Assembly (NCBI RefSeq): GCF_036388275.1
Contig: NZ_DASVSF010000113.1
Span: 248,001 to 312,000, forward strand
Direction: 5' to 3'
DNA: 64,000 bases
From: Longimicrobium sp.
GTDB taxonomy: Bacteria; Gemmatimonadota; Gemmatimonadetes; Longimicrobiales; Longimicrobiaceae
This document shows positions 18,715-26,924 of this stretch, in pieces. Position 1 is the stretch's first letter, and each line of letters starts with the position of its first letter. Under the pieces are notes generated by a model that saw only the letters and a list, made by a program, of their open reading frames with translations, was not told where the DNA came from and searched no databases. The position numbers and the translations under genes are program-made.

Positions 18715-19404
18715 TCATGGGGCCTTGTCCGCGCGGCGGATCTCGTTGACCAGCTGGTGCGCGCGGCGCGTCGTTTCCGGCTGGCGGTACCGGGGCGACA
18801 GGCGAAGCACCAGGTCCACCGCCGTTTCCAGGTCCATGCGGTGGCCGGCCGACACGTACACCGGCTTGGCCCCGGTCCGCGTCCGCAGCGCCACTCCCAC
18901 CACTTCGCCCTCGTGCACGATGGGGCTGGTGTCGCCGCGCTCGCCGCCCAGCTCGCCGTGCGTGCCGACGAACAGGTTCTTGGCGCACCCCACGCTCGGC
19001 ACGTCCCACAGCACCCCGCCGTGGCAGGCCAGGCCGAAGCGCCGGGGATGCGCGTAGCCCTGGCCGTCGAACACCACCACGTCGGGCTTCTGCTCCAGCC
19101 GCTCCCAGCACGCCTGCAGCGGCGGAAGCTCGCGGAACGACAGGTAGCCCGGAACGTAGGGAAAGCGCAGCTCGGCGGCGCTGGCGGACTGCTCCACCAC
19201 CTCCAGCGTGTCGGCCCGCAGCACCACCAGTGCGGCGTATCCGTAGTGCTTGAAGCGCTCCACCGACACGTCGGCGCCGGCGACCAGCCGGGGCGAGAAG
19301 CCCGCCGGCGGATGACGGATGAGCTGTCCCCGCATCTCCTGCTGGATCTCGCGGGCCTGCGCCACGGTCATGTCCCAGCGGGGACGAGCGTCAGTTTCGG
19401 ACAC
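18715..19404 (-). CDS. nfi: Endonuclease V
   Basis: 229 aa. Deoxyinosine-specific endonuclease that cuts one phosphodiester 3' of deaminated adenine. Motifs of the family: VAGADVSVERF (first metal Asp), FPYVPGYLSFRE (Glu and wedge PYIP-like motif), DVVVFDGQGYAHPRRFGLACHGG (second Asp) and KPVYVSAGHRMDLETAV (His and Asp). It belongs to DNA repair and stands alone between the sigma-factor operon and a small STAS-like gene. Confidence 0.96.
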   Translation of the reverse strand: MSETDARPRWDMTVAQAREIQQEMRGQLIRHPPAGFSPRLVAGADVSVERFKHYGYAALVVLRADTLEVVEQSASAAELRFPYVPGYLSFRELPPLQACWERLEQKPDVVVFDGQGYAHPRRFGLACHGGVLWDVPSVGCAKNLFVGTHGELGGERGDTSPIVHEGEVVGVALRTRTGAKPVYVSAGHRMDLETAVDLVLRLSPRYRQPETTRRAHQLVNEIRRADKAP

Positions 19405-19587
19405 GGATGGTACTCATGGGTGGACAGTATACGCAAAAAGCGCGTGCGGGCCGCGCCACCGTGATGACCATCCCGGGGCCGCAACGGCGCGGGGGACGAA
19501 CGGAAAGGTGGACACGCGGCGCAGGGCCGCTATCTTGCATTTCATCCACCTCGCAATCCCTCATCCGCACCCCGGCCGGAGTACCGC

Positions 19588-19953
19588 ATGGAGCGAACCC
19601 GTTTTATCGAGCACAAGGGCAAGCGCATCCTGCTGCTGGACTATGCCGGCGCGCGGGACCCCGACGAGGCGGTGGCTTCCGTCCGCCAGTCGATGGAGTT
19701 CATCGCGCGGCAGCCGCTGAACTCGCTGCTGGTGATGACCGTGGTGCGCGATGCGCGCTACAACGCGGCCGTGCTGCAGGCCATGAAGGAGCTGGCCGCC
19801 CACAACGCGCCGTACGTACGGGCCAGCGCGGTCGTTGGGATGTCGGGGCTTCACCGCATCGCCTACCAGGCCGTGCTGATGTTTTCCAAGCGCAACATCA
19901 AGACCTTCGACGACGAGGCGCAGGCGCTGGATTGGCTGGTCAGCCAGGACTGA
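19588..19953 (+). CDS. Small STAS/SpoIIAA-like protein
   Basis: 121 aa. An alternating beta-alpha pattern (RILLLDYAGARDPDEAVASVRQSMEFIA, SLLVMTVVRDARYNAAVLQAMKELAAH, VRASAVVGMSGLHRIAYQAVLMFSKRNIKTFDDEAQALDWLV) resembles the STAS/SEC14-like SpoIIAA family. The segment KRNIKTFDDEAQALDWL is typical of these small proteins. A phosphorylatable Ser typical of anti-anti-sigma proteins is not evident. The role is unknown. Confidence 0.65.
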   Translation: MERTRFIEHKGKRILLLDYAGARDPDEAVASVRQSMEFIARQPLNSLLVMTVVRDARYNAAVLQAMKELAAHNAPYVRASAVVGMSGLHRIAYQAVLMFSKRNIKTFDDEAQALDWLVSQD

Positions 19954-20070
19954 GGCGCCCCCGCCACGTGGATCGAGCCTTTCGCAGGAGGCCATCCGCC
20001 TGGCGCATTACTACCGCACCCACGTGGCTCCCGCCTCCGAGCCGGACTGAGCGCTGGCGTGATCCACGAA

Positions 20071-20107
20071 GAAGGCCCCGCCGCTCGGGATGAGCGGCGG
20101 GGCCTTC
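20071..20107. terminator. Bidirectional hairpin between convergent genes
   Basis: A perfect 15-bp stem, 20071-20085 with 20093-20107, 7-nt loop. It lies between the STAS-like gene (plus) and the FKBP gene (minus). Confidence 0.7.
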
Positions 20108-20129
20108 GCGCATGCCGCGGCCGGACGGC

Positions 20130-20588
20130 TTACTGCACCGAGACCAGCGTCACCTCGAACACGAGGATGGAATTGGGCGGAATGCTTCCCGCCGCCCTGT
20201 TGCCGTAGCCCAGGGACGGCGGAATGACCATCAGCCGCTTGCCGCCCACCTTCATCCCGGTAATGCCCTCGTCGAAGCCCGGAATGACCGCCCCGGTACC
20301 GAGCCGGAACGACAACGGCGCGCCGGAGGACAGCGAATCGAACACGCGGCCGTCGGGCAGCGAACCCTTGTAGTACACGCCCACCGTCTTGCCGCTCTGC
20401 GCCACCGCACCCGTGCCGACCGTCTTGTCGGCGTAGTACAGGCCGCTGGCGGTGCGCGTCATCGAATCCAGGTCTACGCCAAGGGTGGCGGCGAACCGGG
20501 TGTCCTCGATGCTCGTGGGAGAATCGCCGCACGCCCATGCAGCCAGGGGGAGCACGGCGAGGGCCAGGGCAAGAAGAATGCGACGCAT
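20130..20588 (-). CDS. FKBP-type peptidyl-prolyl cis-trans isomerase, lipoprotein
   Basis: 152 aa. Signal peptide MRRILLALALAVLPLAAWAC gives a lipidated Cys20. The FKBP domain includes GVYYKGSLPDGRVFDSLSSG, FRLGTGAVIPGFDEGITGMKVGGKRLMVIPPSLGYGNRAAGSIPPNSILVFEVTLVSV, with the usual active-site aromatics. It should speed prolyl isomerisation in proteins outside the inner membrane. The start at 20588 was chosen because it gives the signal peptide directly; a longer in-frame start adds 14 residues. Confidence 0.95.
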   Translation of the reverse strand: MRRILLALALAVLPLAAWACGDSPTSIEDTRFAATLGVDLDSMTRTASGLYYADKTVGTGAVAQSGKTVGVYYKGSLPDGRVFDSLSSGAPLSFRLGTGAVIPGFDEGITGMKVGGKRLMVIPPSLGYGNRAAGSIPPNSILVFEVTLVSVQ

Positions 20589-20628
20589 GAGCCTCGGAAA
20601 GTCGGATGGTTTCACGGGTTGGAATCCC

Positions 20629-20657
20629 AATATAACACTTCGTCCAACTCGTTTCCA
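20629..20657 (-). promoter_or_regulatory. Sigma-70-like promoter of the FKBP gene
   Basis: Read on the minus strand: TGGAAA, 17-bp spacer, TATATT. It ends 41 bases upstream of the FKBP start codon. Confidence 0.5.
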
Positions 20658-20661
20658 CCGT

Positions 20662-21276
20662 TCATCCGGCCGCCGCGGGCGACGGATCGGGCACCGGCTC
20701 CAGCCTGGCCGTCCCGTCGGACTCCACCAGCCGCAGTAGCTGGCAGTTGGCGGGCATGAACTCGGCGAACCGGTTCGTCTCCTCGCCCGCGTAGTGCACC
20801 CGCGCCAGCCGGATGGGGGCGGTGTGGGTCACCGCCAGCGACACACGCCCGCGCCGGCGGATGCGCTCCAGCGCCGCGACCACCCGCTGGCGGACGGCGG
20901 GCAGCGTCTCGCGGCCATCCATCACGAACTTAGCCGGGTCTGCCTGCCAGCGCGCGAACTCCTCGGGAAACCGCTCGGAGATCTCGTCGTCCGTGAGCCC
21001 CGCCCAGGGGCCGACGTCCATCTCGCGGAGCGCGGCGTCCTCGTACAGCGGCAGCCCGCATGCTTCGGCCACGATCTCGGCCGTTTCGCGCGCGCGGGCG
21101 ATGGGACTGCACCACACCTCGTCGATCCCCTGCTCGCGGACGCGCTCCGCCAGCTCGCGCGCCATCTCGCGCCCTGCGGGAAGCAGCGGCTCGGCGTCGA
21201 TCCCCACGTTCACCCACCTCAGGTTGGCCGCCGTCACCCCGTGGCGGGCCAGGTACAGCCGTCCTGCGTTGCCCAT
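20662..21276 (-). CDS. Histidine phosphatase family protein
   Basis: 204 aa from the ATG at 21276; a GTG at 21336 would add 20 residues. The phosphoglycerate-mutase-like RHG motif (YLARHGVTAAN, His about 12) holds the catalytic His. A second Arg lies in WCSPIARARETAE, the acid in LREMDVGPWAG, and the second His in AVTHTAPIR. This superfamily covers mutases and broad phosphatases such as the CobC type. It lies 109 bases after the thioesterase gene (49 if the longer start is used) and may be co-transcribed with it. Confidence 0.9.
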   Translation of the reverse strand: MGNAGRLYLARHGVTAANLRWVNVGIDAEPLLPAGREMARELAERVREQGIDEVWCSPIARARETAEIVAEACGLPLYEDAALREMDVGPWAGLTDDEISERFPEEFARWQADPAKFVMDGRETLPAVRQRVVAALERIRRRGRVSLAVTHTAPIRLARVHYAGEETNRFAEFMPANCQLLRLVESDGTARLEPVPDPSPAAAG

Positions 21277-21385
21277 GTTCGTCCCGTGCGGTGCGAAAAA
21301 ATCCAGCTCCGGCCGGATGGAGTGCAACGCCCGCACCAGCTCACGATCGACAGGGCCGCACCCTGGACGCCCTGCGCCGGTTTTC

Positions 21386-21853
21386 CTAGCGCCGGCGCAG
21401 GAGCGAGGGAAGCTCCTGGAAATCCGCCGTCCGCGGCAGCGCCTGCAGCACCTCCGCCAGCTCGCCCGGCGGAACCATCAGCTTTCGCGTGTCCAGGTCC
21501 ATCCACCCGCCCTGGATGGTGAGCAGCGCCGCCTCGCGCCCGTCCGCGCGCAGCACGTCCTGGTGCACGCGCCAGTGCGACACATCCGCCGAAAGGCCTG
21601 CGCAGCGCAGGGTGACCGTGAGCGAGTCGCCGAACCTCACCTCGCGCTTGTAGCGCACTTCCTCGCGCATCATCACCGGGCCAAAGCGAAGCTCCTCCAG
21701 CCGGGCCTGGGTGAAGCCCCGCCCCGCCAGCAGGCTGAAGCGCGTGTGGGTGGCGTACTCGCTGAACGCGGTGTTGCGCACGTGGCGGTTGCCGTCCAGG
21801 TCGGCCCAGCGCACCTCGAACCTGCACTCCCAGGCGGCATCGTCCCTCGTCAT
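21386..21853 (-). CDS. Acyl-CoA thioesterase, hotdog fold (4HBT-like)
   Basis: 155 aa. The pattern FEVRWADLDGNRHVRNTAFSEYATHTRFSLLAGRG is the 4-hydroxybenzoyl-CoA thioesterase signature, with the catalytic Asp in WADLDGNRHV. Strands RYKREVRFGDSLTVTLRCAG and the C-terminal WMDLDTRKLMVPP follow the hotdog fold. The ATG at 21853 was chosen because GGGGAGAAG lies directly upstream. Substrate chain length cannot be told. Confidence 0.88.
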   Translation of the reverse strand: MTRDDAAWECRFEVRWADLDGNRHVRNTAFSEYATHTRFSLLAGRGFTQARLEELRFGPVMMREEVRYKREVRFGDSLTVTLRCAGLSADVSHWRVHQDVLRADGREAALLTIQGGWMDLDTRKLMVPPGELAEVLQALPRTADFQELPSLLRRR

Positions 21854-21998
21854 CTTCTCCCCGCGGTCCATCGGTTCATGGCTGCGGCGCGAACCTATGC
21901 CGGCATCCGGCGATGGACAATCCGCCTGGGGCTGAACTCCAAGCCTCGGCGGCGGTACTAGGGGGATCGTGCACCTTTCCCCTGCAGCCGGGACGAAC

Positions 21999-22943
21999 AT
22001 GCGCTGGCCGATCGCGGGACTTTGCGTCCTGGCCCTGACGGGATGCACCATCGCCGACGTCACCACGCCCCCAGGGCAGGACCGCCTGGTCGTGCAGGCC
22101 GTGCTGCGGACCAACCGGGTGGCGCAGCCCCTGATCCTCTACCGCTCCGTCGCCGCGAGCGAGGCACCTCCCGAGCGCGGGGCGCAGGTGGTGGTCACCC
22201 GCGACGACGGGGCCCGGTTCGTCTTTCGCGAGGCTCCGGTCGCGGCCTGCATTCCCGACGTTCCCAGCAACCCCGGGGGAACGCTGGGCGCCTGCTACGT
22301 AGGCCCCGGCGACCTGGGGTTCTGGGTGCTACCGGGCAGGACGTACGACCTGCAAGTGACCACCACGCGCGGCGAGGTGGCGCGCGGGCGCACGCAGGTG
22401 CCGGGGGCGTTCTCGCTGGTGGGCCTGCCCTTCGAGACACGCGAGCGCGTGGACGGCATCCCGCCCGAGCAGTGCCGGCTGCCGCCGGGCACCGTGGTGC
22501 CGGTGACGTGGACGCAGGCGCGCGGGGCGTGGGGGTACATTTCGCCGCTGCTCATCTTCGGCCTCTCCGCGCATGCCCAGTCGGGAGGGTTTCCCCCGCC
22601 GGCCGATCCGCTGGAGCTCGTGGGCGTGTCGGTGTCGTCCAGCGACACCACTACCCTGCTGCCGGACGAGTTCGGGGTCTTCGACCGCTTCAACCTGGAC
22701 CAGGACCTCCTGCGCTTCCTGCAGGGCGGCTTTCCCAACGGCCTGAACCTGGTGCTGACCATTTCCGCCGCGGACCGCAACTACATCAACGGCGTCCGGG
22801 GAGGATCGTTCAACCCCTCGGGCCAGGTGCGCATTTCCAGCGTGGTCGGCGACGGCGTGGGGGTGTTCGGTTCGCTCGTGCCCCTCACCGCCCGAATGAC
22901 GGTGGGCGGCAGCGGCGCCGTTCCGCCCTGCAAAGGCGGCTGA
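21999..22943 (+). CDS. DUF4249-like lipoprotein
   Basis: 314 aa. Signal peptide MRWPIAGLCVLALTGC with lipobox LTGC (Cys16). The beginning LVVQAVLRTNRVAQPLILYRS... resembles the DUF4249 family of outer-membrane-associated lipoproteins, often near TonB-dependent transporters. There is a beta-sandwich-like first half (VVVTRDDGARFVF..., LPGRTYDLQVTTTRGEVARG). No TonB gene is adjacent here. The start is chosen at 21999 so that the signal peptide begins at Met. Confidence 0.75.
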   Translation: MRWPIAGLCVLALTGCTIADVTTPPGQDRLVVQAVLRTNRVAQPLILYRSVAASEAPPERGAQVVVTRDDGARFVFREAPVAACIPDVPSNPGGTLGACYVGPGDLGFWVLPGRTYDLQVTTTRGEVARGRTQVPGAFSLVGLPFETRERVDGIPPEQCRLPPGTVVPVTWTQARGAWGYISPLLIFGLSAHAQSGGFPPPADPLELVGVSVSSSDTTTLLPDEFGVFDRFNLDQDLLRFLQGGFPNGLNLVLTISAADRNYINGVRGGSFNPSGQVRISSVVGDGVGVFGSLVPLTARMTVGGSGAVPPCKGG

Positions 22944-22975
22944 GTTTCGGGAGACGGAAGAATTGGGGAAATGCC

Positions 22976-23005
22976 GCCGGCCCGGGAGCGAGCTCCCGGG
23001 CCGGC
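22976..23005. terminator. Bidirectional hairpin between the DUF4249-like and SIMPL genes
   Basis: A perfect 14-bp stem, 22976-22989 with 22992-23005, separating the two convergent genes. No T-tract. Confidence 0.65.
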
Positions 23006-23011
23006 GCTGCT

Positions 23012-23767
23012 TCAGCGCAGGGTGGCGCCGATGGAGTAGGTGACGGAAACCGACGCGCGGACCATCTGTTCGGCCGGGTTGATGGGGGTAGGCGCGCTTT
23101 CGGCCATGTTCGCCATCGCATCCCGGGCGTACATCACCGGCGGCTGCGGCACCATGCCGAACTCGGCCGTGTGCGCCTCGTGCACGGCGCCCAGCTGCAC
23201 GCCCAGGGCGGCGGCGACGGACTCGGCATCGGCGCGGGCGCGGCGGACGGCGTCGGCGATGGCCTGCTGGCGGAAGCGCTGGGGATCGCGCAGGCCGAAG
23301 CGCACGCCGTGCACCCGGTTGGCCCCGGCCTGCAGCGCCGCGTCGATCACCTGGCCCACGCGGGCGATGTCGTGCAGCGTGGCCGACACGGTGTTCATCA
23401 CCCGGTAGCCCCGGATGCGCGGCTCGCCCGATTCCATGCTGCGCGGGTCGTAGTCGGGAAACACGTTGTAGTCGCGTGTCTCGATGCGCTCGCGGGGCAC
23501 GCCCGCCCTCACCAGTGCCGCGATCACCCGCTCCATCCGCTGCGCGTTCTCTGCCGCGGCGGCCTGCGCGGTGGCGCCCGTGGTCTCCACGGCAAAGTCC
23601 GCCGTCGCCTGGTCGGGGGCGGCGCGCACCTGCCCCGTGCCGGTCACGCGGATCACGCGCTCGGCGGCATTCGTCTGCGCAGCGGCGAACGGCGCGGCCA
23701 CGGCGCTCGCGACGAGCACGGCCGCGAACAGGCCGGCATCTCTCATCCTCATCATCCTCATCCTCAT
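23012..23767 (-). CDS. SIMPL-domain (DUF541) exported protein
   Basis: About 251 aa. A signal peptide (AGLFAAVLVASAVAAPFAAAQ) is followed by the SIMPL pattern: RVIRVTGTGQVRAAPDQATADFAVETTG, AAENAQRMERVIAALVRAGVPRERIETRDYNVFPDYD and DAVRRARADAESVAAALG. The domain is found in periplasmic or outer-membrane proteins (BP26/OMP28 relatives) and may form ring oligomers. The start is unclear: five in-frame ATGs (23767, 23761, 23755, 23752, 23746) occur in an ATGAGG repeat that also provides the Shine-Dalgarno-like AGGATGAGG. Confidence 0.88.
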   Translation of the reverse strand: MRMRMMRMRDAGLFAAVLVASAVAAPFAAAQTNAAERVIRVTGTGQVRAAPDQATADFAVETTGATAQAAAAENAQRMERVIAALVRAGVPRERIETRDYNVFPDYDPRSMESGEPRIRGYRVMNTVSATLHDIARVGQVIDAALQAGANRVHGVRFGLRDPQRFRQQAIADAVRRARADAESVAAALGVQLGAVHEAHTAEFGMVPQPPVMYARDAMANMAESAPTPINPAEQMVRASVSVTYSIGATLR

Positions 23768-24275
23768 CCTCCCATGTCGCTGATCTGTCCCATCGCCGCC
23801 GGAAGGGCGGCCCGGAAACGTTGATACCCTGCCATGCGGGGCGAGGTTGCGCCGGGTACAAAAGGGAGGGCCCGGAGCGGGGAGGCTCCGGGCCCATGGG
23901 GGGGGGGGAAGGCAGCGTCGAGGCGTAGGTGGGGTCGTGGTGCGGCGAGTCGAGGTAGGATGGGTACTGCGGATGAGAAAAGAACTGCCGGGCCACCGTC
24001 GCTGTCCCCCCCAAGATCGTTGTGCCCTGTCGGGCGCTAGCGACTCTCCAAAGGGCAAGGGCGGGGCCAAGGTGGGGCACATTGCAACATCCTTGATATC
24101 AAAGGACTTAAGCCCCCCTTGCGGTGCATCTGGGCGGGTATTGCCGTGGACACGGGGGGACAGGTGGGGCGGCGCTGTCCCACAGCATCGGCCCCGAAGT
24201 CTCATTCCAGGGGAACGGGGCCGCGCGACCGACGTATGAAGCGTTTCACTCTGTAACTCGCGGGCGGGACGGCGG
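23768..24275. other. 508-bp region with no clear gene; holds a minus-strand terminator and a G11 tract
   Basis: A hairpin at 23868-23895 (11-bp stem) is followed on the minus strand by TCCCTTTTG, which looks like an intrinsic terminator. It would end a minus-strand transcript begun within 23900-24275. Next to it is a run of 11 Gs (23898-23908). A near palindrome CCTTGATATCAAAGG lies at 24091-24105. Open frames here are Pro-rich and unlike neighbouring proteins, so a noncoding RNA or leader is possible but not shown. The QueE promoter must also be here. Confidence 0.4.
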
Positions 24276-24920
24276 ATGGCCAGGAAGTACGGGATCAAGG
24301 AAGTGTTCGCCACGCTGCAGGGCGAAGGAGCGCAGGCGGGGATGCCCGCGGTGTTCCTTCGCTTCGCGGGGTGCAACCTGGGCTACGACGTGTGTCCGTG
24401 GTGCGACACCGACTGGGTGAAGGCCGAGTACACGCTCGACCTTGGGGACACGCTGGACCTCGTGCGCCGCACGGCGTGGGAGGGCTTCGGGGGGGAGGTT
24501 CCGGGGCTGCTGCTGGTGGCCACCGGCGGCGAGCCCAGCCTGCAGCTGGACCGCCCCCTGTCCGATGCGCTGCGGGAACGTGGCTACCGCATCTCCATGG
24601 AATCCAACGGGTCGCGCCCGGTGGACCGCTCGCTCGTGGACTGGCTGACGGTGTCGCCCAAGCAGGCGGAGTTCGCGCAGAAGGAGGGCGACGAGCTGAA
24701 GCTGCTGTTCACCGGGGGCGCCGTCCCGGGCATCACCCCCGACGCAGACGCGGTGCGCCGCATCGCCGCGGACACCCGGTTCGCCCACTACTTCCTGCAG
24801 GCGGTGGACGTGCCGACGGTGGGCGGGCCCAACTACGGCGAGGTGATCCAGACGGTGATGCAGCTGGGCCCGCCGTGGCGGCTTTCGGTGCAGACGCACA
24901 AGGTGGCGGGCATCCCGTAA
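24276..24920 (+). CDS. queE: 7-carboxy-7-deazaguanine synthase
   Basis: 214 aa. Radical SAM enzyme that converts 6-carboxytetrahydropterin to 7-carboxy-7-deazaguanine in the preQ0/queuosine pathway. It starts with YGIKEVFATLQGEGAQAGMPAVFLRFAGCNLG, then a CxxC-type pair in DVCPWCDTDW, which together with the Cys of AGCNLG makes the 4Fe-4S site. LLVATGGEPSLQL is the SAM-binding GGE motif. The C-terminus ends LSVQTHKVAGIP, as in the family. No other queuosine genes are nearby. Confidence 0.95.
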   Translation: MARKYGIKEVFATLQGEGAQAGMPAVFLRFAGCNLGYDVCPWCDTDWVKAEYTLDLGDTLDLVRRTAWEGFGGEVPGLLLVATGGEPSLQLDRPLSDALRERGYRISMESNGSRPVDRSLVDWLTVSPKQAEFAQKEGDELKLLFTGGAVPGITPDADAVRRIAADTRFAHYFLQAVDVPTVGGPNYGEVIQTVMQLGPPWRLSVQTHKVAGIP

Positions 24921-25339
24921 GACCGGCGCCGTTGCCGGATCGTATCACCGCTCGCGTTGCCCCTCCCCCCGCCCCCTCCTCGCACGGAACTGCTGTGCGG
25001 AGAGGGGGTGAACTTCGATCGCGGTTCGACCGCTTCCGCGCATGCGCCGGCCGCCCCGTTGCCGTCTTGGGAGCGGTTCGAGGGCGGCCGTGCAAGCCGC
25101 CGGCTGCCCTCTCCCCCGGCCCCTCTCCCGCAAGCGGGAGAGGGGAGAATTCGATCGCACTTCGGCTGGCCTACTAGTGCACCCGCGAAGGCGGACTTCG
25201 GGCCGTCGTTGCCGCGAATTCATTCGCCCCAGCACGGCCGAGGCTCGACATCACCGGGCCTGCGACTTGCGCCAGCCGCCACCCCGCGCACCGGCGAAGG
25301 TGCAGTCGATCGATCAACGAAAACGGCGAGGATGTACGG
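24921..25339. repeat. Intergenic island of dispersed hairpin repeats (modules B and C)
   Basis: This holds a module B hairpin (25120-25130 with 25135-25145, then GAGAATTCGATCGC) and a module C copy at about 25181-25252 (CGCGAAGGCGGACTTCGG...GCCCCAGCACGGCCGAGG). An imperfect hairpin lies near 24970-25010. No gene is visible. Related islands occur at 30.5, 33.5, 51.5 and 56.5 kb. Confidence 0.75.
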
Positions 25340-26065
25340 ATGGCGGGGATTCTGGACGGGAAGACGGCCGTGGTGACGGGCGGCAGCAAGGGCATCGGCT
25401 ACTCGATCGGCGAGTACCTGGCCCGGGCCGGCGCCAACGTGGTGATCTCCGCCCGCAACGCCGACGAGGTGAAGACGGCGGCGGACAGGCTGAACGGGCT
25501 TGGAGCGGGTACCGTGATCGGCGTGCAGGCCGACGTGCGGAGCTACGAGGACGTGCAGCGGATGATCGCGGCGGCGGCGGAACTGGGAGACGGGCTCGAC
25601 ATACTGATCAACAACGCCGGCGTGGGCGGGTTTGCGCCGGTGGACCAGATCTCGGTCGATCTCTGGCACACGATCATCGAAACCAACCTGAACGGCGTCT
25701 TCTACTGCTGCCGCGAGGCCGTCCCCCACTTGCGGAAGCGCGGCGCGGGGTGGATCATCAATATCGGCTCGCTGGCGGGCAAGAACCCGTTCGCGGGCGG
25801 CGCGGCGTACAACGCCAGCAAGTTCGCCATCGTGGGCTTCAGCGAGGCGATGATGCTGGACGTGCGCGAGGACAACATCCGCACCAGCTACATCATGCCC
25901 GGGTCGGTGGCGACGTACTTCAACGACCACACGCCCAACGAGGCCGACGCCTGGAAGATCCAGCCCGAAGACATCGCGCAGATCGTGATGGACCTGCTGG
26001 CCATGAACCCGCGCACCCTCCCCTCCCGCGTGGAGGTTCGCCCGAGCCGCCCGCCCAAGCGCTGA
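25340..26065 (+). CDS. SDR-family oxidoreductase (3-oxoacyl-ACP reductase type)
   Basis: 241 aa. Cofactor motif TGGSKGIG (13-20), NNAG (91-94), catalytic Ser144, Tyr157 and Lys161 (AYNASK). The layout and length match FabG-like reductases, but many such proteins act on other alcohols or ketones. The C-terminal DIAQIVMDLLAMNPRTLPSRVEVRPSRPPKR is typical of these single-domain SDRs. It is three bases upstream of the HAD gene, so the two are likely one operon. Confidence 0.93.
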   Translation: MAGILDGKTAVVTGGSKGIGYSIGEYLARAGANVVISARNADEVKTAADRLNGLGAGTVIGVQADVRSYEDVQRMIAAAAELGDGLDILINNAGVGGFAPVDQISVDLWHTIIETNLNGVFYCCREAVPHLRKRGAGWIINIGSLAGKNPFAGGAAYNASKFAIVGFSEAMMLDVREDNIRTSYIMPGSVATYFNDHTPNEADAWKIQPEDIAQIVMDLLAMNPRTLPSRVEVRPSRPPKR

Positions 26066-26068
26066 GCG

Positions 26069-26692
26069 ATGGCCGGCGAGGGCATGGGCGGCAGGGCGAA
26101 GGAGTCCGAGGGCAGGCGTGGGCCGAAGGTGCGGGCGATGATCTGGGACCTGGACGGCACGCTTTCCGACGACAAGGCGCGCGCGCATTTCGTGGAGGTT
26201 GAGCAGGGGCGGGCGCGCGACTGGAAGTCGTACTTCGACGCCATCGACACCGATCCGCCCATCGCCGCCTCGATGGAGGTGCTGCGGTCCATGCACGCGG
26301 CGGGAATCCGCATCATCTTCCTGACCGGCCGGCCCGAGCACACGCGCCCCAAGACGGAGCGCTGGCTGGTAGCGAACGGGCTGACGGACTACGACGCGCT
26401 GGTGATGCGGCCCGGGGGCGACTTCCGGCCGGCGGGGTTCTTCAAGGTCGAGGCGGTGGCGCGGCTGCGGCGGGAGTACGAGCTGGTGTGCGCCTTCGAG
26501 GACCGCATCGACGTCGCCGAGGCGCTGCGCCAGGCCGGCGTGCCCGTCTTCCTTTACGGCGCCGGCGCCGAAGCCGCCGCCGAGGCCCTGGAAGCGCTCG
26601 ACGTCCGTCAGGACGACCTCACCTCCGGCAACGATCCGGAGAACGGAAAGCGGCAGCGGAAGAATCCCTGGTCGGCCGACCCACATAACTAG
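26069..26692 (+). CDS. HAD-like phosphatase, polynucleotide-kinase 3'-phosphatase type
   Basis: 207 aa. HAD motif I is WDLDGTLSDD (nucleophile Asp), motif II is IIFLTGRPEHTRPKTERWLVANG with the TGR pattern seen in T4 Pnk-type 3' phosphatases, and motif IV is CAFEDRIDVAEALRQAGVPVFLYG. There is no kinase domain. It may hydrolyse a phosphate from nucleic acid ends or a small substrate; only the superfamily is certain. The tail (NDPENGKRQRKNPWSADPHN) is basic. It follows the SDR gene after three bases. Confidence 0.82.
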   Translation: MAGEGMGGRAKESEGRRGPKVRAMIWDLDGTLSDDKARAHFVEVEQGRARDWKSYFDAIDTDPPIAASMEVLRSMHAAGIRIIFLTGRPEHTRPKTERWLVANGLTDYDALVMRPGGDFRPAGFFKVEAVARLRREYELVCAFEDRIDVAEALRQAGVPVFLYGAGAEAAAEALEALDVRQDDLTSGNDPENGKRQRKNPWSADPHN

Positions 26693-26713
26693 CGACACAG
26701 ACGCGCACCGGCA

Positions 26714-26748
26714 GAACGGCTGCATGCCCAAGTGGTATGCAGCCGTTC
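26714..26748 (+). terminator. Hairpin terminator after the SDR-HAD operon
   Basis: 15-bp stem (26714-26728 with 26734-26748, one wobble), followed by TCGATTTCG. Confidence 0.65.
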
Positions 26749-26837
26749 TCGATTTCGCGCTGACGCCACCATTCCGTTCACGCCACAGACGAGATGCAAC
26801 CTGGCCCGCAAGTGCTTGTCATTGCTGAACATCACGC

Positions 26838-26867
26838 TTGACAACCGCACAGCAGGAACACTATCCT
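26838..26867 (+). promoter_or_regulatory. Promoter of the Panacea-type operon
   Basis: TTGACA at 26838-26843, an 18-bp spacer, and TATCCT at 26862-26867. It lies 57 bases upstream of the operon's first start codon, which has GGGAGGT before it. Confidence 0.65.
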
Positions 26868-26924
26868 GCACCTGCGTTCCGGTCGGACCGGACTACAAAC
26901 GGAGTGACAACAAGGGAGGTCGGT

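Noticed and set aside
23768..24275. preQ1 riboswitch upstream of queE
   Set aside because: I looked for the preQ1-I/II patterns and found none; the palindrome at 24091 does not match.
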